A DNA stretch of 44,507 bases. Source: Ferruginibacter sp. (GTDB taxonomy: Bacteria > Bacteroidota > Bacteroidia > Chitinophagales > Chitinophagaceae). Made by a program: the position numbers and the translations under genes. Below, in pieces: positions 1 through 7,706 of the stretch. The stretch spans positions 1 through 44,507 of the forward strand of contig JANYFT010000259.1 in NCBI GenBank assembly GCA_025359625.1, written 5' to 3'. The notes under the pieces were generated by a model that did no database searches, was not told the DNA's origin, and was given only the letters and a program-made list of their open reading frames with translations. Positions within the stretch are counted from its first letter, which is position 1, and each line of letters begins with the position of its first letter.

Positions 1-5
1 TAACT

Positions 6-34
6 ATAAAGGGTGAGAAAATCTCACCCTTTAT
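6..34 (+). terminator. Rho-independent terminator of an upstream gene outside the window
   Basis: A perfect 13-bp inverted repeat (6-18 paired with 22-34, core GGGTGAGA/TCTCACCC) closes a 3-nt loop and is followed by a T-rich run to about 48. It lies upstream of the first gene and points along the plus strand, so it probably ends a transcript entering from the left. Confidence 0.75.
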
Positions 35-126
35 TTAAAATTTTTGTCGGACAATAGTGATTCAAAACAATAAATAAATTTCATTTATACCTGCCTGCTA
101 CTTGTATTTAAAATTAACCCCCTTTC

Positions 127-894
127 ATGACCCAGGAAATAACTATTCTATGTATAGCCGCTTTTGCGGCTGGTTTTATTGATTCAATTGTAGGTGGCGG
201 CGGACTGGTGCAAACGCCTGCAACACTAATAACCCTGTCTCAATACCCAGTAGCGACTTTGCTAGGCACTACAAAAATCCCTTCCCTTTTTGGCACTTCG
301 ATTGCCGCTTTTCAGTATGCTTTTAAAGTAAACCTTCGCTGGAAGTTATTGGCTGTAATGTGCAGTGTTGCTTTATTGGCTGCCTATGCCGGCTCTGCTA
401 CTGTAACAATTGTTAGCAACGCCTTTATGAAACCTGTATTTTTTACAATGTTGATTGTGGTGTTTATTTATACTTATACAAAAAAAAATTTCGGGTTAGC
501 GAGTGAAAGATCAGTTCCTAAAAAAGGAGAATATTCCTGGTGCATTATCATTGCGTTGCTCATTGGTTTTTATGATGGTTTTATAGGGCCAGGTACAGGA
601 AGTTTTTTAATACTTTTCTTTATCTCAATAATGGGCTTTGATTTTTTAAAGGCCAGTGCTCATGCTAAATTGGTAAATGTAGCTACCAATATTGGTTCCA
701 TATTTTTCTTCTCCCGCAGTGGACATATTTTGTATCAATATGCTTTGCCAATGGCAGTTTGTAATTTTGCAGGTTCTGTCTTAGGTGCCAGGCTGGCTAT
801 TCTTAAGGGCAATAAATTTATACGGGTATTTTTTTTGTTGGTAATAACAGGAACGATCATACGCTTTGGGTATGATATATTTGTAAAAAAATAG
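127..894 (+). CDS. TSUP-family membrane permease (TauE/SafE type)
   Basis: A 255-residue integral membrane protein of the sulfite exporter TauE/SafE (TSUP) family, thought to move small sulfur-containing or organic anions across the inner membrane. The sequence has the usual two-half layout of about eight hydrophobic segments, a glycine-rich stretch IVGGGGLVQTPA near residues 21-32 in the first half, and a second-half counterpart around GPGTGSF, as expected for the family's internal repeat. Length fits the family (about 240-270). The stop is followed after 3 nt by the start of the SDR gene, so the two are almost surely co-transcribed. The substrate cannot be read from the sequence; no sulfur metabolism gene lies nearby. 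Confidence 0.85.
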   Translation: MTQEITILCIAAFAAGFIDSIVGGGGLVQTPATLITLSQYPVATLLGTTKIPSLFGTSIAAFQYAFKVNLRWKLLAVMCSVALLAAYAGSATVTIVSNAFMKPVFFTMLIVVFIYTYTKKNFGLASERSVPKKGEYSWCIIIALLIGFYDGFIGPGTGSFLILFFISIMGFDFLKASAHAKLVNVATNIGSIFFFSRSGHILYQYALPMAVCNFAGSVLGARLAILKGNKFIRVFFLLVITGTIIRFGYDIFVKK

Positions 895-897
895 TGA

Positions 898-1614
898 ATG
901 AACAAAGTGATCATCATTGGAGCCACCTCGGGTATTGGAAGAGAACTGGCAAAAATGTATGCAGCCAAAAACTGGCTTGTTGGTGTTACCGGCAGAAGAA
1001 GAGAATTACTGGATAGCTTACAACAGGATTTTCCCGACAATATTATTACTGAATGTTTTGATGTAACCAGTGGTGAAAATATAGAATGCCTGAAACATTT
1101 AACCCAGCTACTTGGTGGCCTCGATTTGTTGATTTACAACAGTGGTTATGGAGAACCATCTGAAACACTTAACTGGGAAATTGATAAAAATACCACGCAA
1201 ACAAATGTAAATGGCTTTGTAGAAATGGTAAATTTTGCTTTTAATTATTTTGTTTTGGAAAGGAAAGGCCATATTGCAGCTACATCGTCTATAGCAGGTA
1301 TCAGGGGAAATAGTTTTGCACCTGCATACAGTGCCAGCAAGGCTTACATGAGTATTTATATGGAAGGGCTGTATATAAAAGCAGCCAGATTAAAACTACC
1401 CATTTACCTGACAGATATTCAACCGGGGTTTGTAAAAACTAAGATGGCAAAAGGCAATGGCCAGTTTTGGGTCTCATCTGTTGAAAAAGCAGCACTGGAA
1501 ATTTACACAGCGATCAAAAATAAAAAACGCATTGTTTACATTACAAAACGATGGTGGCTTATAGCCAAACTGATGCATTGCTTACCAATGTTTATTTATA
1601 AAAGGATAGGTTAG
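898..1614 (+). CDS. Short-chain dehydrogenase/reductase (SDR)
   Basis: A 238-residue classical SDR, a cytosolic NAD(P)(H)-dependent oxidoreductase. Visible hallmarks are the cofactor motif GATSGIG at residues 8-14, an NSG at 81-83 in place of NNAG, a catalytic serine at about 131, and the YxxxK pair Tyr144/Lys148 at the expected 13-residue distance from the serine. RRR at 33-35 after the second strand suggests NADP(H) preference (inference). The C-terminus has a hydrophobic, basic stretch around 188-236 that could touch the membrane. It starts 3 nt after the TSUP permease gene, so it is translationally close to it, but the substrate is unknown. Confidence 0.88.
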   Translation: MNKVIIIGATSGIGRELAKMYAAKNWLVGVTGRRRELLDSLQQDFPDNIITECFDVTSGENIECLKHLTQLLGGLDLLIYNSGYGEPSETLNWEIDKNTTQTNVNGFVEMVNFAFNYFVLERKGHIAATSSIAGIRGNSFAPAYSASKAYMSIYMEGLYIKAARLKLPIYLTDIQPGFVKTKMAKGNGQFWVSSVEKAALEIYTAIKNKKRIVYITKRWWLIAKLMHCLPMFIYKRIG

Positions 1615-1679
1615 ATCAAAAGTTTAGGCTACAACTTTTTGTTAAAGCTTTAACAGCGAAAATGTATTTTGGCATAGTA

Positions 1680-1711
1680 TTGCACCGTTTAATTTTAATA
1701 AAATAACTTTG
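1680..1711 (+). promoter_or_regulatory. Bacteroidota-type promoter for the TonB-like gene
   Basis: TTG at 1680-1682, a 21-nt spacer, and TAACTTTG at 1704-1711 match the Bacteroidota -33/-7 pattern (TTTG and TAnnTTTG). Transcription should begin around 1715-1718, which overlaps the first possible ATG (1713) and leaves a short leader before the ATG at 1731. Confidence 0.6.
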
Positions 1712-1730
1712 GATGTATTACAATCAAACT

Positions 1731-2591
1731 ATGCAGTCATCATTTGAAGCAGAAAAAAATAAAAAGGCATTTACCTACACTGTAATTATAGTAGGTACAT
1801 TGCTGTTGTTAGCCATTTTTATAACCTGGCCTATCATAAAACCTCCTTTGCCTTTAGTGGAAGATCTTATAGAAATTAACCTTGGCAATAATGCAGAAGG
1901 ATTTGGTGAAATTCAACCATTAAAAAAAGGCGATATGGCCCCTTCGCAACAACCAGTCGTTCAGCAACAGAAAGCAGCAGCAGCGCAGGAACCACCAGCA
2001 AAAGATATTCAGCCCGATGACAATGAAGATAAGGATGCAGCGCCAGTTACCAAACCAACAAAAATAATTCCTAAAGCAACGGCAATAGCCAACGAGCCGG
2101 TTACCAAACCTGTTAAAACAACCATCCCTGCACCAGTAGTAATGCCAACACCAAAACCACAAAAGCCAAAAGCCACCTACAATGGTACAGGCAATGGAAA
2201 TGGTAATGGCGCTACAGAAGATAATGGTTATACTTACCAGGGTAAAAAACCAGGGGGCAAAGGAGATGCTGGAGATCCTTCGGGTAAGCCTGACAGCTAT
2301 GGCAATAATCCAGGTGGAAGAAGCGGCGTAAGTGTTACCAGGGGCGTGCGTCCATTAAATTTAGGAGCACTTCGGTTTGAAGATGATTTTAGTGAAAATG
2401 CCAAAGTTTACCTGGATGTAAAATACAATGCTTCAGGATCTTATACCGGCAGTGCCATAGGAAAAGGGACTACTACTTCCAACAGCACTATTACTGGTAT
2501 TGCCAAAAAAAAAGCAGCAGACTTGAAGTTTCCGGCAAGTGCTGATGGCGGTGTTTCTACCATCTTATTTAATTTTAAAGTACAGAATTAA
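1731..2591 (+). CDS. TonB-like periplasm-spanning protein
   Basis: A 286-residue protein with one membrane segment near residues 13-33 and a long proline/lysine/glutamine-rich, then glycine/asparagine-rich linker (about 65-200). Its C-terminal domain has alternating beta strands and ends in a FNFKV strand, resembling the TonB/TolA C-terminal fold. TonB-like proteins anchor in the inner membrane, cross the periplasm and energise outer-membrane transporters. No exbB/exbD or receptor gene is adjacent, and the C-terminal domain is divergent, so the partner is unknown. An in-frame ATG at 1713 would add six residues, but the -7 element at 1704-1711 makes 1731 the better start. TolA-like or purely structural roles are possible. 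Confidence 0.65.
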   Translation: MQSSFEAEKNKKAFTYTVIIVGTLLLLAIFITWPIIKPPLPLVEDLIEINLGNNAEGFGEIQPLKKGDMAPSQQPVVQQQKAAAAQEPPAKDIQPDDNEDKDAAPVTKPTKIIPKATAIANEPVTKPVKTTIPAPVVMPTPKPQKPKATYNGTGNGNGNGATEDNGYTYQGKKPGGKGDAGDPSGKPDSYGNNPGGRSGVSVTRGVRPLNLGALRFEDDFSENAKVYLDVKYNASGSYTGSAIGKGTTTSNSTITGIAKKKAADLKFPASADGGVSTILFNFKVQN

Positions 2592-2734
2592 TAGGTGAAC
2601 CGGCAATGGTTAATAGTGAGCTTTTAGAGCCCCTCCATAGAAATCCTATATACCGTTTGCTTTGTATTATTTCCCGGTAAATTCCGTTGCCATTCACCAT
2701 TGCCCTTTCACTTTTGGCTTTTATCTTTACACTA

Positions 2735-4042
2735 ATGACTTACCAACAAACGATTGATTATTTATACGCACAACTGCCCATGTATAGCCGCATTGGTGCG
2801 GCTGCCTACAAAGAAGATCTGCACAACAGCATTGCATTATGCAATGCTTTAGATAATCCACAAAAAAAATTTAAAAGTGTACATATTGCCGGCACCAATG
2901 GCAAGGGCAGTACCAGCCATATGCTGGCCGCTATGCTTCAACAAGCAGGTTACAAAACCGGTTTATATACTTCGCCACATTTAAAAGATTTTAGGGAGCG
3001 GATAAAAATTAACGGCGAGATGATAGCCAAAGACTTTGTGGTAGATTTTGTGCAACGTAGCCAACAGCTAACACAACAAATTGAGCCCTCTTTTTTTGAA
3101 TTGACCATGACCATGGCATTTAATTATTTTGCACAACAGCATGTTGATATTGCTATTATTGAAACAGGGTTGGGTGGAAGGTTAGACAGCACCAATATCG
3201 TCACCCCCATCCTGTCCATCATCACCAATATTGGTTACGACCACATGAATATTTTGGGCAACACGCTGGAAAAAATTGCAGCAGAAAAAGCGGGTATCAT
3301 TAAACCAAATATCCCGGTAATAATAGGCGAATACCTTACTGAAACAAAGCCTGTTTTCATCAACAAAGCTACGCAATGCAATGCGCCCATTTATTTTGCA
3401 CAAGAAGAATATGCGATCACTGATATTATTGTAGCTGCACAAACATTGCAATGCTGTATCACAGATATCAAACAAAAAATAAAGGAAAGTTTTACGATTG
3501 ACCTGAATAGTATTTACCAGACAAAAAATTTACGTACTGTTTTATTTGCTGAAGGAATCTTACTACAAAATGGATTTAGGATTACCGATGAAGCAGAAAA
3601 ATATGCGCTTTCCCATACCAAAAAATTAACGGGTTTACATGGCAGGTGGGATGTTATTTCTGAAAAACCAACAGTAGTGCTGGATGTAGCGCACAATGAA
3701 GATGGTATGAAACAGGTATTGGTTCAAATACAATGGATCAGGGAAAATGGTAACAATTTAAGGAGGAAGGTTCATTTCATTATTGGCATGGTAAAAGATA
3801 AAGAAGTTGACAAAGTACTATCGTTGTTGCCAAATGATGCAGCTTACTATTTTACCAATGCCCATATACCAAGAGCCTTGCCTGCAGCAGAATTAAAATT
3901 AAAAGCTGCAACCTGTAATTTAACTGGCGATTGTTTTGATGATGTAAATGCAGCCATAATAACCGCCAAAAAAAATGCAGGAGAATATGATTTAATTATT
4001 GTTTGCGGAAGTGTTTTTTTGGTGGGGGAAGTGGATAACTGA
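2735..4042 (+). CDS. folC: Bifunctional folylpolyglutamate/dihydrofolate synthase
   Basis: A Mur-ligase-superfamily enzyme (435 residues from this start) that adds glutamate to dihydropteroate and folates in the cytosol using ATP. It shows the P-loop GTNGKGS at residues 53-59, TSPHL shortly after, ETGLGGRLDSTN in the central domain, and a DVAHN motif in the C-terminal domain where homologues have DGAHN. The open frame extends upstream to 2687, but those 16 residues are hydrophobic and unlike FolC, whereas M-T-Y-Q at 2735 begins at the usual position. A weak promoter (TTG near 2700, TATCTTTA just upstream of the ATG) supports this start. The gene stands alone, followed by the toxin-antitoxin-like pair. 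Confidence 0.93.
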   Translation: MTYQQTIDYLYAQLPMYSRIGAAAYKEDLHNSIALCNALDNPQKKFKSVHIAGTNGKGSTSHMLAAMLQQAGYKTGLYTSPHLKDFRERIKINGEMIAKDFVVDFVQRSQQLTQQIEPSFFELTMTMAFNYFAQQHVDIAIIETGLGGRLDSTNIVTPILSIITNIGYDHMNILGNTLEKIAAEKAGIIKPNIPVIIGEYLTETKPVFINKATQCNAPIYFAQEEYAITDIIVAAQTLQCCITDIKQKIKESFTIDLNSIYQTKNLRTVLFAEGILLQNGFRITDEAEKYALSHTKKLTGLHGRWDVISEKPTVVLDVAHNEDGMKQVLVQIQWIRENGNNLRRKVHFIIGMVKDKEVDKVLSLLPNDAAYYFTNAHIPRALPAAELKLKAATCNLTGDCFDDVNAAIITAKKNAGEYDLIIVCGSVFLVGEVDN

Positions 4043-4092
4043 ATGTAAAAAAATCTTCCTGTTCTAGATTTCTCAATCGTAACATTTTTAAT

Positions 4093-4100
4093 TAAATTTG
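4093..4100 (+). promoter_or_regulatory. -7 element (TAAATTTG) of the antitoxin-PIN pair
   Basis: An exact TAnnTTTG match lying 15 nt before the ATG at 4116. A -33 element is only weakly represented (TTTC near 4069). It also overlaps the TTG at 4098 that would start the longest ORF, arguing for the ATG at 4116. Confidence 0.5.
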
Positions 4101-4115
4101 ATAAAACATTTTAAG

Positions 4116-4328
4116 ATGCTGGTAACAACAAATGAGGTCATTCAGGAAATTGCAAAAGAAGCAGCGTTGCTTGACCCTTTGGAGCAACAGATATTATTAA
4201 CAAGATTAAGGGTAAAACGGTTGAAAAAAAAAGGCAGCGGTGTAATTGCTGATCCCCCTAAAAATTTAAAAAAACCTACATTAAAACAAATTGATAAATG
4301 GAAACATGACTTAAGAGTATCATCATGA
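4116..4328 (+). CDS. Small antitoxin-like protein upstream of a PIN toxin
   Basis: A 70-residue, helix-rich, basic protein. I recognise no named antitoxin family in it. Its role is inferred from position: its TGA overlaps the ATG of the following PIN-domain gene as ATGA (4325-4328), a gene order and coupling typical of type II toxin-antitoxin modules. The first half (residues about 1-35) could be a dimerising helix pair; the second half is lysine-rich with PP and KKP segments and could wrap the toxin or bind DNA. A TTG at 4098 would add six residues but sits inside the -7 element. If the toxin is dead, this gene may be an orphan antitoxin. Confidence 0.55.
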   Translation: MLVTTNEVIQEIAKEAALLDPLEQQILLTRLRVKRLKKKGSGVIADPPKNLKKPTLKQIDKWKHDLRVSS

Positions 4329-4753
4329 GGATAAATAGATTTGTACTGGATAATAATATTTAGATAAGTTATTTTTTTACCAACAGACAGCAAAAAATTA
4401 TAGATATTATTGAATTGTATGAAATCGATATATTTCTATGTGATGAACTTATTCATGAATTCGATGCTGTATTGCATTACGATCATATACAAAAATATCA
4501 GGTAAATATCCCAAAAGCCATAAAATTACTTAAAGAGATCACCACTCACTTTACTATCACTTACCCCATAAAAAATTATATCCGCGATGATGAAAATGAT
4601 AATTATATTATTGCATTTGCATTACAAACAAATTCAGGTTTTGTAACAAGCGGCGACAGTCATATTTTGTTCCAAAAAGAAAACCTCGAAAACCGGTTCA
4701 GAAAATTAAAAATTTTAAACAAAGCTGATTTTGAAAAGATGTTTCCGCTTTAG
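4325..4753 (+). pseudogene. PIN-domain toxin interrupted by a single in-frame TAG
   Basis: Read through one stop, this frame gives a complete 142-codon PIN-domain ribonuclease of the type II toxin kind. The start ATG overlaps the antitoxin stop. Codons 1-12 read MRINRFVLDNNI with the first catalytic Asp at 9; codon 13 is TAG (4361-4363), exactly where family members usually have tryptophan (LDTNVWIS-like), so TGG to TAG is the likely change. Downstream the frame stays open for 129 codons and keeps acidic residues in CDELIHEFD, RDDENDN and TSGDSHIL, the expected PIN sites. A restart at TTG 4415 would lose the first Asp, so no active nuclease is expected. Sequencing error or readthrough are alternatives. 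Confidence 0.75.
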
Positions 4754-4784
4754 TTTTTTTGTAAAATTAATTAAGAGCAAGGTC

Positions 4785-5330
4785 TCAAACCTTCAACCCA
4801 TCCAGCTTTTCAAACGCATACATCATACAGCATACATGCAATGCCTGCTCAAATTCATTACGGTGCAGCATAGCCCTTACTTCTTCAACAGGTAAAAGCA
4901 AAATGTCAATTTGTTCATGGGCATCAAGGCTTTGGGTAGCTACTTTTTTTCCTCCTCTTGCTAAAAACAAATGCGTATAGCCACTTAATACGCCGGGGTT
5001 GGCTGCTACTTTTCCTACGTGATCAATTTCGGTAAATTCATAGCCTGTTTCTTCCAGCAATTCCCTGGCCACAGCGGCTTTTGGGTCTTCGCCTTCATCA
5101 ATAAAACCACCTGGTATTTCTGTAAGCACCTGGCCTATCGGGTGCCGGTATTGCTTTACAAGAATAACCTTACCGTCTTTTGTTATGGCCATAGCACAAA
5201 CAGTTACTGGAAGTTCTACCACAAAATAAGATGGTACAATCGTGCCATCCGGCATTTCACAAACATCTTTTCGGGCTGTAAAATATTGATGATTTGATAT
5301 GTACTCACTTGACAGTATTTTCCACTTCAT
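4785..5330 (-). CDS. Nudix hydrolase, ADP-ribose pyrophosphatase-like
   Basis: A 181-residue cytosolic Nudix enzyme with a perfect box GX5EX7REUXEEXGU: Gly75, Glu81, Arg89-Glu90, Glu93-Glu94 and Gly96. The preceding GKVILVKQYRHP region and the length resemble NudF/ADP-ribose pyrophosphatases, which split ADP-ribose into AMP and ribose 5-phosphate with Mg2+. The substrate is inferred from this resemblance and not proved. It is transcribed toward the PIN gene (convergent, 31-nt gap) and lies downstream of the long hairpin at 5353-5420, so it may be separated from the YfiT gene by that structure. Confidence 0.85.
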   Translation of the reverse strand: MKWKILSSEYISNHQYFTARKDVCEMPDGTIVPSYFVVELPVTVCAMAITKDGKVILVKQYRHPIGQVLTEIPGGFIDEGEDPKAAVARELLEETGYEFTEIDHVGKVAANPGVLSGYTHLFLARGGKKVATQSLDAHEQIDILLLPVEEVRAMLHRNEFEQALHVCCMMYAFEKLDGLKV

Positions 5331-5352
5331 GTTGCTTCTTTTTTAAAATAAA

Positions 5353-5420
5353 ATCCGTTTAAACATATTGGGATTTAAGCTTTGTAAAACTGCTACTATC
5401 CTAAATATATTTAAACGGAT
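5353..5420 (-). terminator. Long rod-like hairpin, probable terminator of the FKBP-YfiT transcript
   Basis: Perfect 11-bp arms ATCCGTTTAAA (5353-5363) and TTTAAACGGAT (5410-5420) enclose further pairing: 5365-5369 with 5404-5408, 5371-5374 with 5398-5401, and a tip hairpin AGC TTT / AAA GCT near 5378-5394. Together about 26 bp fold into one stem. On the minus strand a T-rich run (TTTTATTTT) follows directly, as for an intrinsic terminator after the YfiT gene. The stem is much longer than needed, so a mobile palindromic repeat or small RNA is also possible. Confidence 0.55.
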
Positions 5421-5427
5421 AATTTAA

Positions 5428-5952
5428 CTACCAATTCATTCTTTGCCGTAAACTGGTTATATGTGCTGTATGATGGCGGCTATGCCATGCATACATTCCC
5501 AGTAAATGCCACAGCGTAATTTCTTTTTTTTGTTCCGGATGAAACACTGTTCTGTTCCATTCTTGTTCTTTAATATTCGTTAAAACTTCTACCCATCTTG
5601 CATGCAGCGAAAACAAAAGTGTTAGCGACACATTGATGGGCAAATTTTTTGTGTCACTTAGCATTGCCCATGCTCCTTCATCGTAGGGTTTTATAACAGG
5701 CACATCTTCTGTAAGTCCCAGCTTAAAACGGATATAGGCATTCATGTGGCTATCTGCTACATGATGTACCAATTGCTTCACCGTCCAACCCTCCGGACGG
5801 TAAGGCGTTTCTAACTGGTGTTCATCCAAATTAATTACCGAATTTTCCAAATGATTGGGTAAATATTTTATATTGATGATCCATTCATCCAATTGCCTGG
5901 TAGAAAATGGTTGTGGTTCATATTTACCAATGGGATACTTTAGGTCTTCCAT
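5428..5952 (-). CDS. YfiT/BstA-type DinB-superfamily metal-dependent transferase/hydrolase
   Basis: A 174-residue protein of the DinB/YfiT four-helix fold. The N-terminal YPIGKYEP signature is typical of YfiT (bacillithiol S-transferase BstA in Bacillus; earlier called metal-dependent hydrolase). Candidate metal ligands are His64 in LVHHVADSH and His160/His164 in WHSRHHTAHI, which match the B. subtilis spacing. The longest frame starts at 5982 but would overlap the FKBP gene by 29 nt and add ten unrelated residues; the ATG at 5952 follows the FKBP stop by one base, so the two are an operon with FKBP first. The thiol substrate in this organism is unknown. Confidence 0.85.
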   Translation of the reverse strand: MEDLKYPIGKYEPQPFSTRQLDEWIINIKYLPNHLENSVINLDEHQLETPYRPEGWTVKQLVHHVADSHMNAYIRFKLGLTEDVPVIKPYDEGAWAMLSDTKNLPINVSLTLLFSLHARWVEVLTNIKEQEWNRTVFHPEQKKEITLWHLLGMYAWHSRHHTAHITSLRQRMNW

Positions 5953-5953
5953 A

Positions 5954-6751
5954 TTAGTTTTGTGGTTTTGTTGTATCAACATCTGTTTTAGGTTTTAGTT
6001 CGCCCACTGTAGCTGGTGCATTAGGTTTAATACCCAATAGTTCCATATCAAAAATCAATGCAGCACCACCAGGGATATCAGCACCAGCCCCTCTTTCCCC
6101 ATAGCCTAATTCACTCGGGATAAATACTTTAAATTTATCACCAATGTGCATCAACTGCAATATTTCTGTCCAGCCTTTTATAACGCCACCAACTGGTATG
6201 GTTAAGGGTTCTCCTCTTTTGTAAGAGTTGTCAAATTCTTTTCCATCAATTAAAGTACCGGCATAGTTGGCCACAACAGTATCAGTTAATTTTGGTGTGG
6301 CAGAAGCTGCATCTCCTTTTTTTATTACTTCGTATTGCAAACCGCTGGGTAAAGTAATTACACCGGCACGTTTTTTATTGGCTTCTAAAAAAGCAGTAGC
6401 TTTCGCTTTTTCGCCGTTACTTTTTTTAGCCGCATTGGCTTGTAATTTTTGCTGTATGCACATATTGGCCTGTTGTTCATTTAGGGAAACGGGTCTTTTT
6501 TTAAATACATCTTCCATTGCTTTTTGCATAGCCGAATAAATAATTTGCTCTATGCCCTGTTGCTTTAAATTATTGGCCACGTTCATCCCCAACGCATAAC
6601 TGAAGGAATCAGTTGAATTTTTAAAAATACTTAATGATGGTTTAACAGTAGCTGTTACAGGCTTTACTGCTGCTGGTTTTGCTTTTGTCTGCGCATTTAC
6701 ACTTATGCCCGTGATGGTTAAAACACATAGGGCTAAAAAAATTTGCTTCAT
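5954..6751 (-). CDS. Secreted FKBP-type peptidyl-prolyl cis-trans isomerase
   Basis: A 265-residue periplasmic or surface foldase. Residues 1-20 form a signal peptide ending VNA-Q. An FKBP N-terminal dimerisation domain (about 41-135) is followed by the FKBP catalytic domain (about 155-240) with Tyr163, Phe173-Asp174, Val190-Ile191, Trp194, Tyr217 (GYGERGAG) and Phe234 at the ligand pocket. This is the Mip/FkpA architecture, which speeds proline isomerisation during folding of exported proteins. A proline/threonine-rich tail of about 25 residues follows. It is the first gene of a two-gene unit with the YfiT-like gene. Confidence 0.93.
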   Translation of the reverse strand: MKQIFLALCVLTITGISVNAQTKAKPAAVKPVTATVKPSLSIFKNSTDSFSYALGMNVANNLKQQGIEQIIYSAMQKAMEDVFKKRPVSLNEQQANMCIQQKLQANAAKKSNGEKAKATAFLEANKKRAGVITLPSGLQYEVIKKGDAASATPKLTDTVVANYAGTLIDGKEFDNSYKRGEPLTIPVGGVIKGWTEILQLMHIGDKFKVFIPSELGYGERGAGADIPGGAALIFDMELLGIKPNAPATVGELKPKTDVDTTKPQN

Positions 6752-6879
6752 AGTTTTGTTTTAATTGTTATGTTGATATTTATTATTTGCCATTTAGGCG
6801 TTTACACGTTTTATATTTTTCCTCAACTTATTTTTGTCATTTGAGTTTATTCTTCTTTTTTGCTAAAACTTCCCCCAAC

Positions 6880-7641
6880 TTATTCTTCCCTTATTTCTTT
6901 ACCAGTTAAGCTGATAAACACATCTTCCAGGTTGGCCGCCTTTACTTGTTTGGGTCTTTCGAAACCGGTAGCCACCAGGTCGTCAATCAATTTATCCGGC
7001 GAAGCTAAGGCAATAATTTTACCTTCATCCAATATGGCTATGCGATCGCATAGCTGTTCTGCTTCATCCATGTAATGAGTGGTAATAATGACTGTAGCTC
7101 CTTTTAAACGGATGTCTTTTATCAGGTCCCATAAATTCCTTCTTGCCTGCGGATCAAGGCCAGTAGTGGGTTCATCCAAAAAAACAATTTTGGGCTGGTT
7201 TATTAAAGTGGTAGCAATTGAAAACCGTTGTTTTTGACCGCCACTTAATTCCTTGTATTTGCTCTTTGCCTTATCTTCTAAATTTACCAGTTTTAATAAT
7301 TCCATTGGTTGTACGGGCCTGTTGTACAAACCTGCAAACAAGTGTATCAGTTCCAGTAATGTTAGTCCGGGGTAGAAGCCAGAGGACTGCAATTGTACGC
7401 CAATGATTTTTTTTATATTGTCCGGCTCATTGTCTAAGTTCATACCGTCTACCATTACTTGGCCACCTGTCTTATCACGCAGTGTTTCAATAATTTCAAG
7501 TGTGGTAGATTTGCCAGCGCCATTGGGGCCAAGCAAACCAAATATTTCACCCTCGTACACATCAAAAGAAATTCCTTTTACTGCTTCAAAAGTTCCGTAG
7601 TTTTTTTGAAGGTTTTTTACTGAGATGATTGTTTTTTGCAT
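6880..7641 (-). CDS. ABC transporter ATP-binding protein (orphan)
   Basis: A 253-residue nucleotide-binding subunit of the ABC-2/drug and polysaccharide export type. Walker A GPNGAGKST at residues 38-46, Q-loop near 83-85, signature LSGGQKQR at 132-139, Walker B with FLDEP ending Glu157, and switch His189 are all intact, so ATPase activity is expected. It would normally pair with an ABC-2 permease, but the neighbouring genes are a GNAT enzyme upstream and FKBP downstream (129 nt away), and no membrane subunit lies nearby. The partner must be encoded elsewhere or has been lost. The substrate is unknown. Confidence 0.9.
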   Translation of the reverse strand: MQKTIISVKNLQKNYGTFEAVKGISFDVYEGEIFGLLGPNGAGKSTTLEIIETLRDKTGGQVMVDGMNLDNEPDNIKKIIGVQLQSSGFYPGLTLLELIHLFAGLYNRPVQPMELLKLVNLEDKAKSKYKELSGGQKQRFSIATTLINQPKIVFLDEPTTGLDPQARRNLWDLIKDIRLKGATVIITTHYMDEAEQLCDRIAILDEGKIIALASPDKLIDDLVATGFERPKQVKAANLEDVFISLTGKEIREE

Positions 7642-7663
7642 TCCCGTTCTTTAATCATTTAAT

Positions 7664-7671
7664 CAAACTTA
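7664..7671 (-). promoter_or_regulatory. -7 element (TAAGTTTG on the minus strand) of the ABC ATPase gene
   Basis: CAAACTTA on the plus strand is an exact reverse-strand TAnnTTTG, 22 nt before the ATG. No clear -33 element is seen, so this is a candidate only. Confidence 0.4.
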
Positions 7672-7706
7672 CTCATTACTTACCCCCATTCATTTTCTGC
7701 ATCTGC

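Noticed and set aside
735-1040. A 101-codon minus-strand ORF across the TSUP/SDR junction
   Set aside because: It lies antisense to two well supported genes and shows no family features.
4361-4363. Idea that TAG is recoded in this organism
   Set aside because: Several complete genes in the window (for example the TSUP, SDR and dnaJ genes) end in TAG at the family-expected length, so TAG is a normal stop.
4779-4793. AAGGT/ACCTT hairpin overlapping the Nudix stop codon
   Set aside because: Only 5 bp, and the following sequence is just moderately T-rich; too weak to call a terminator.
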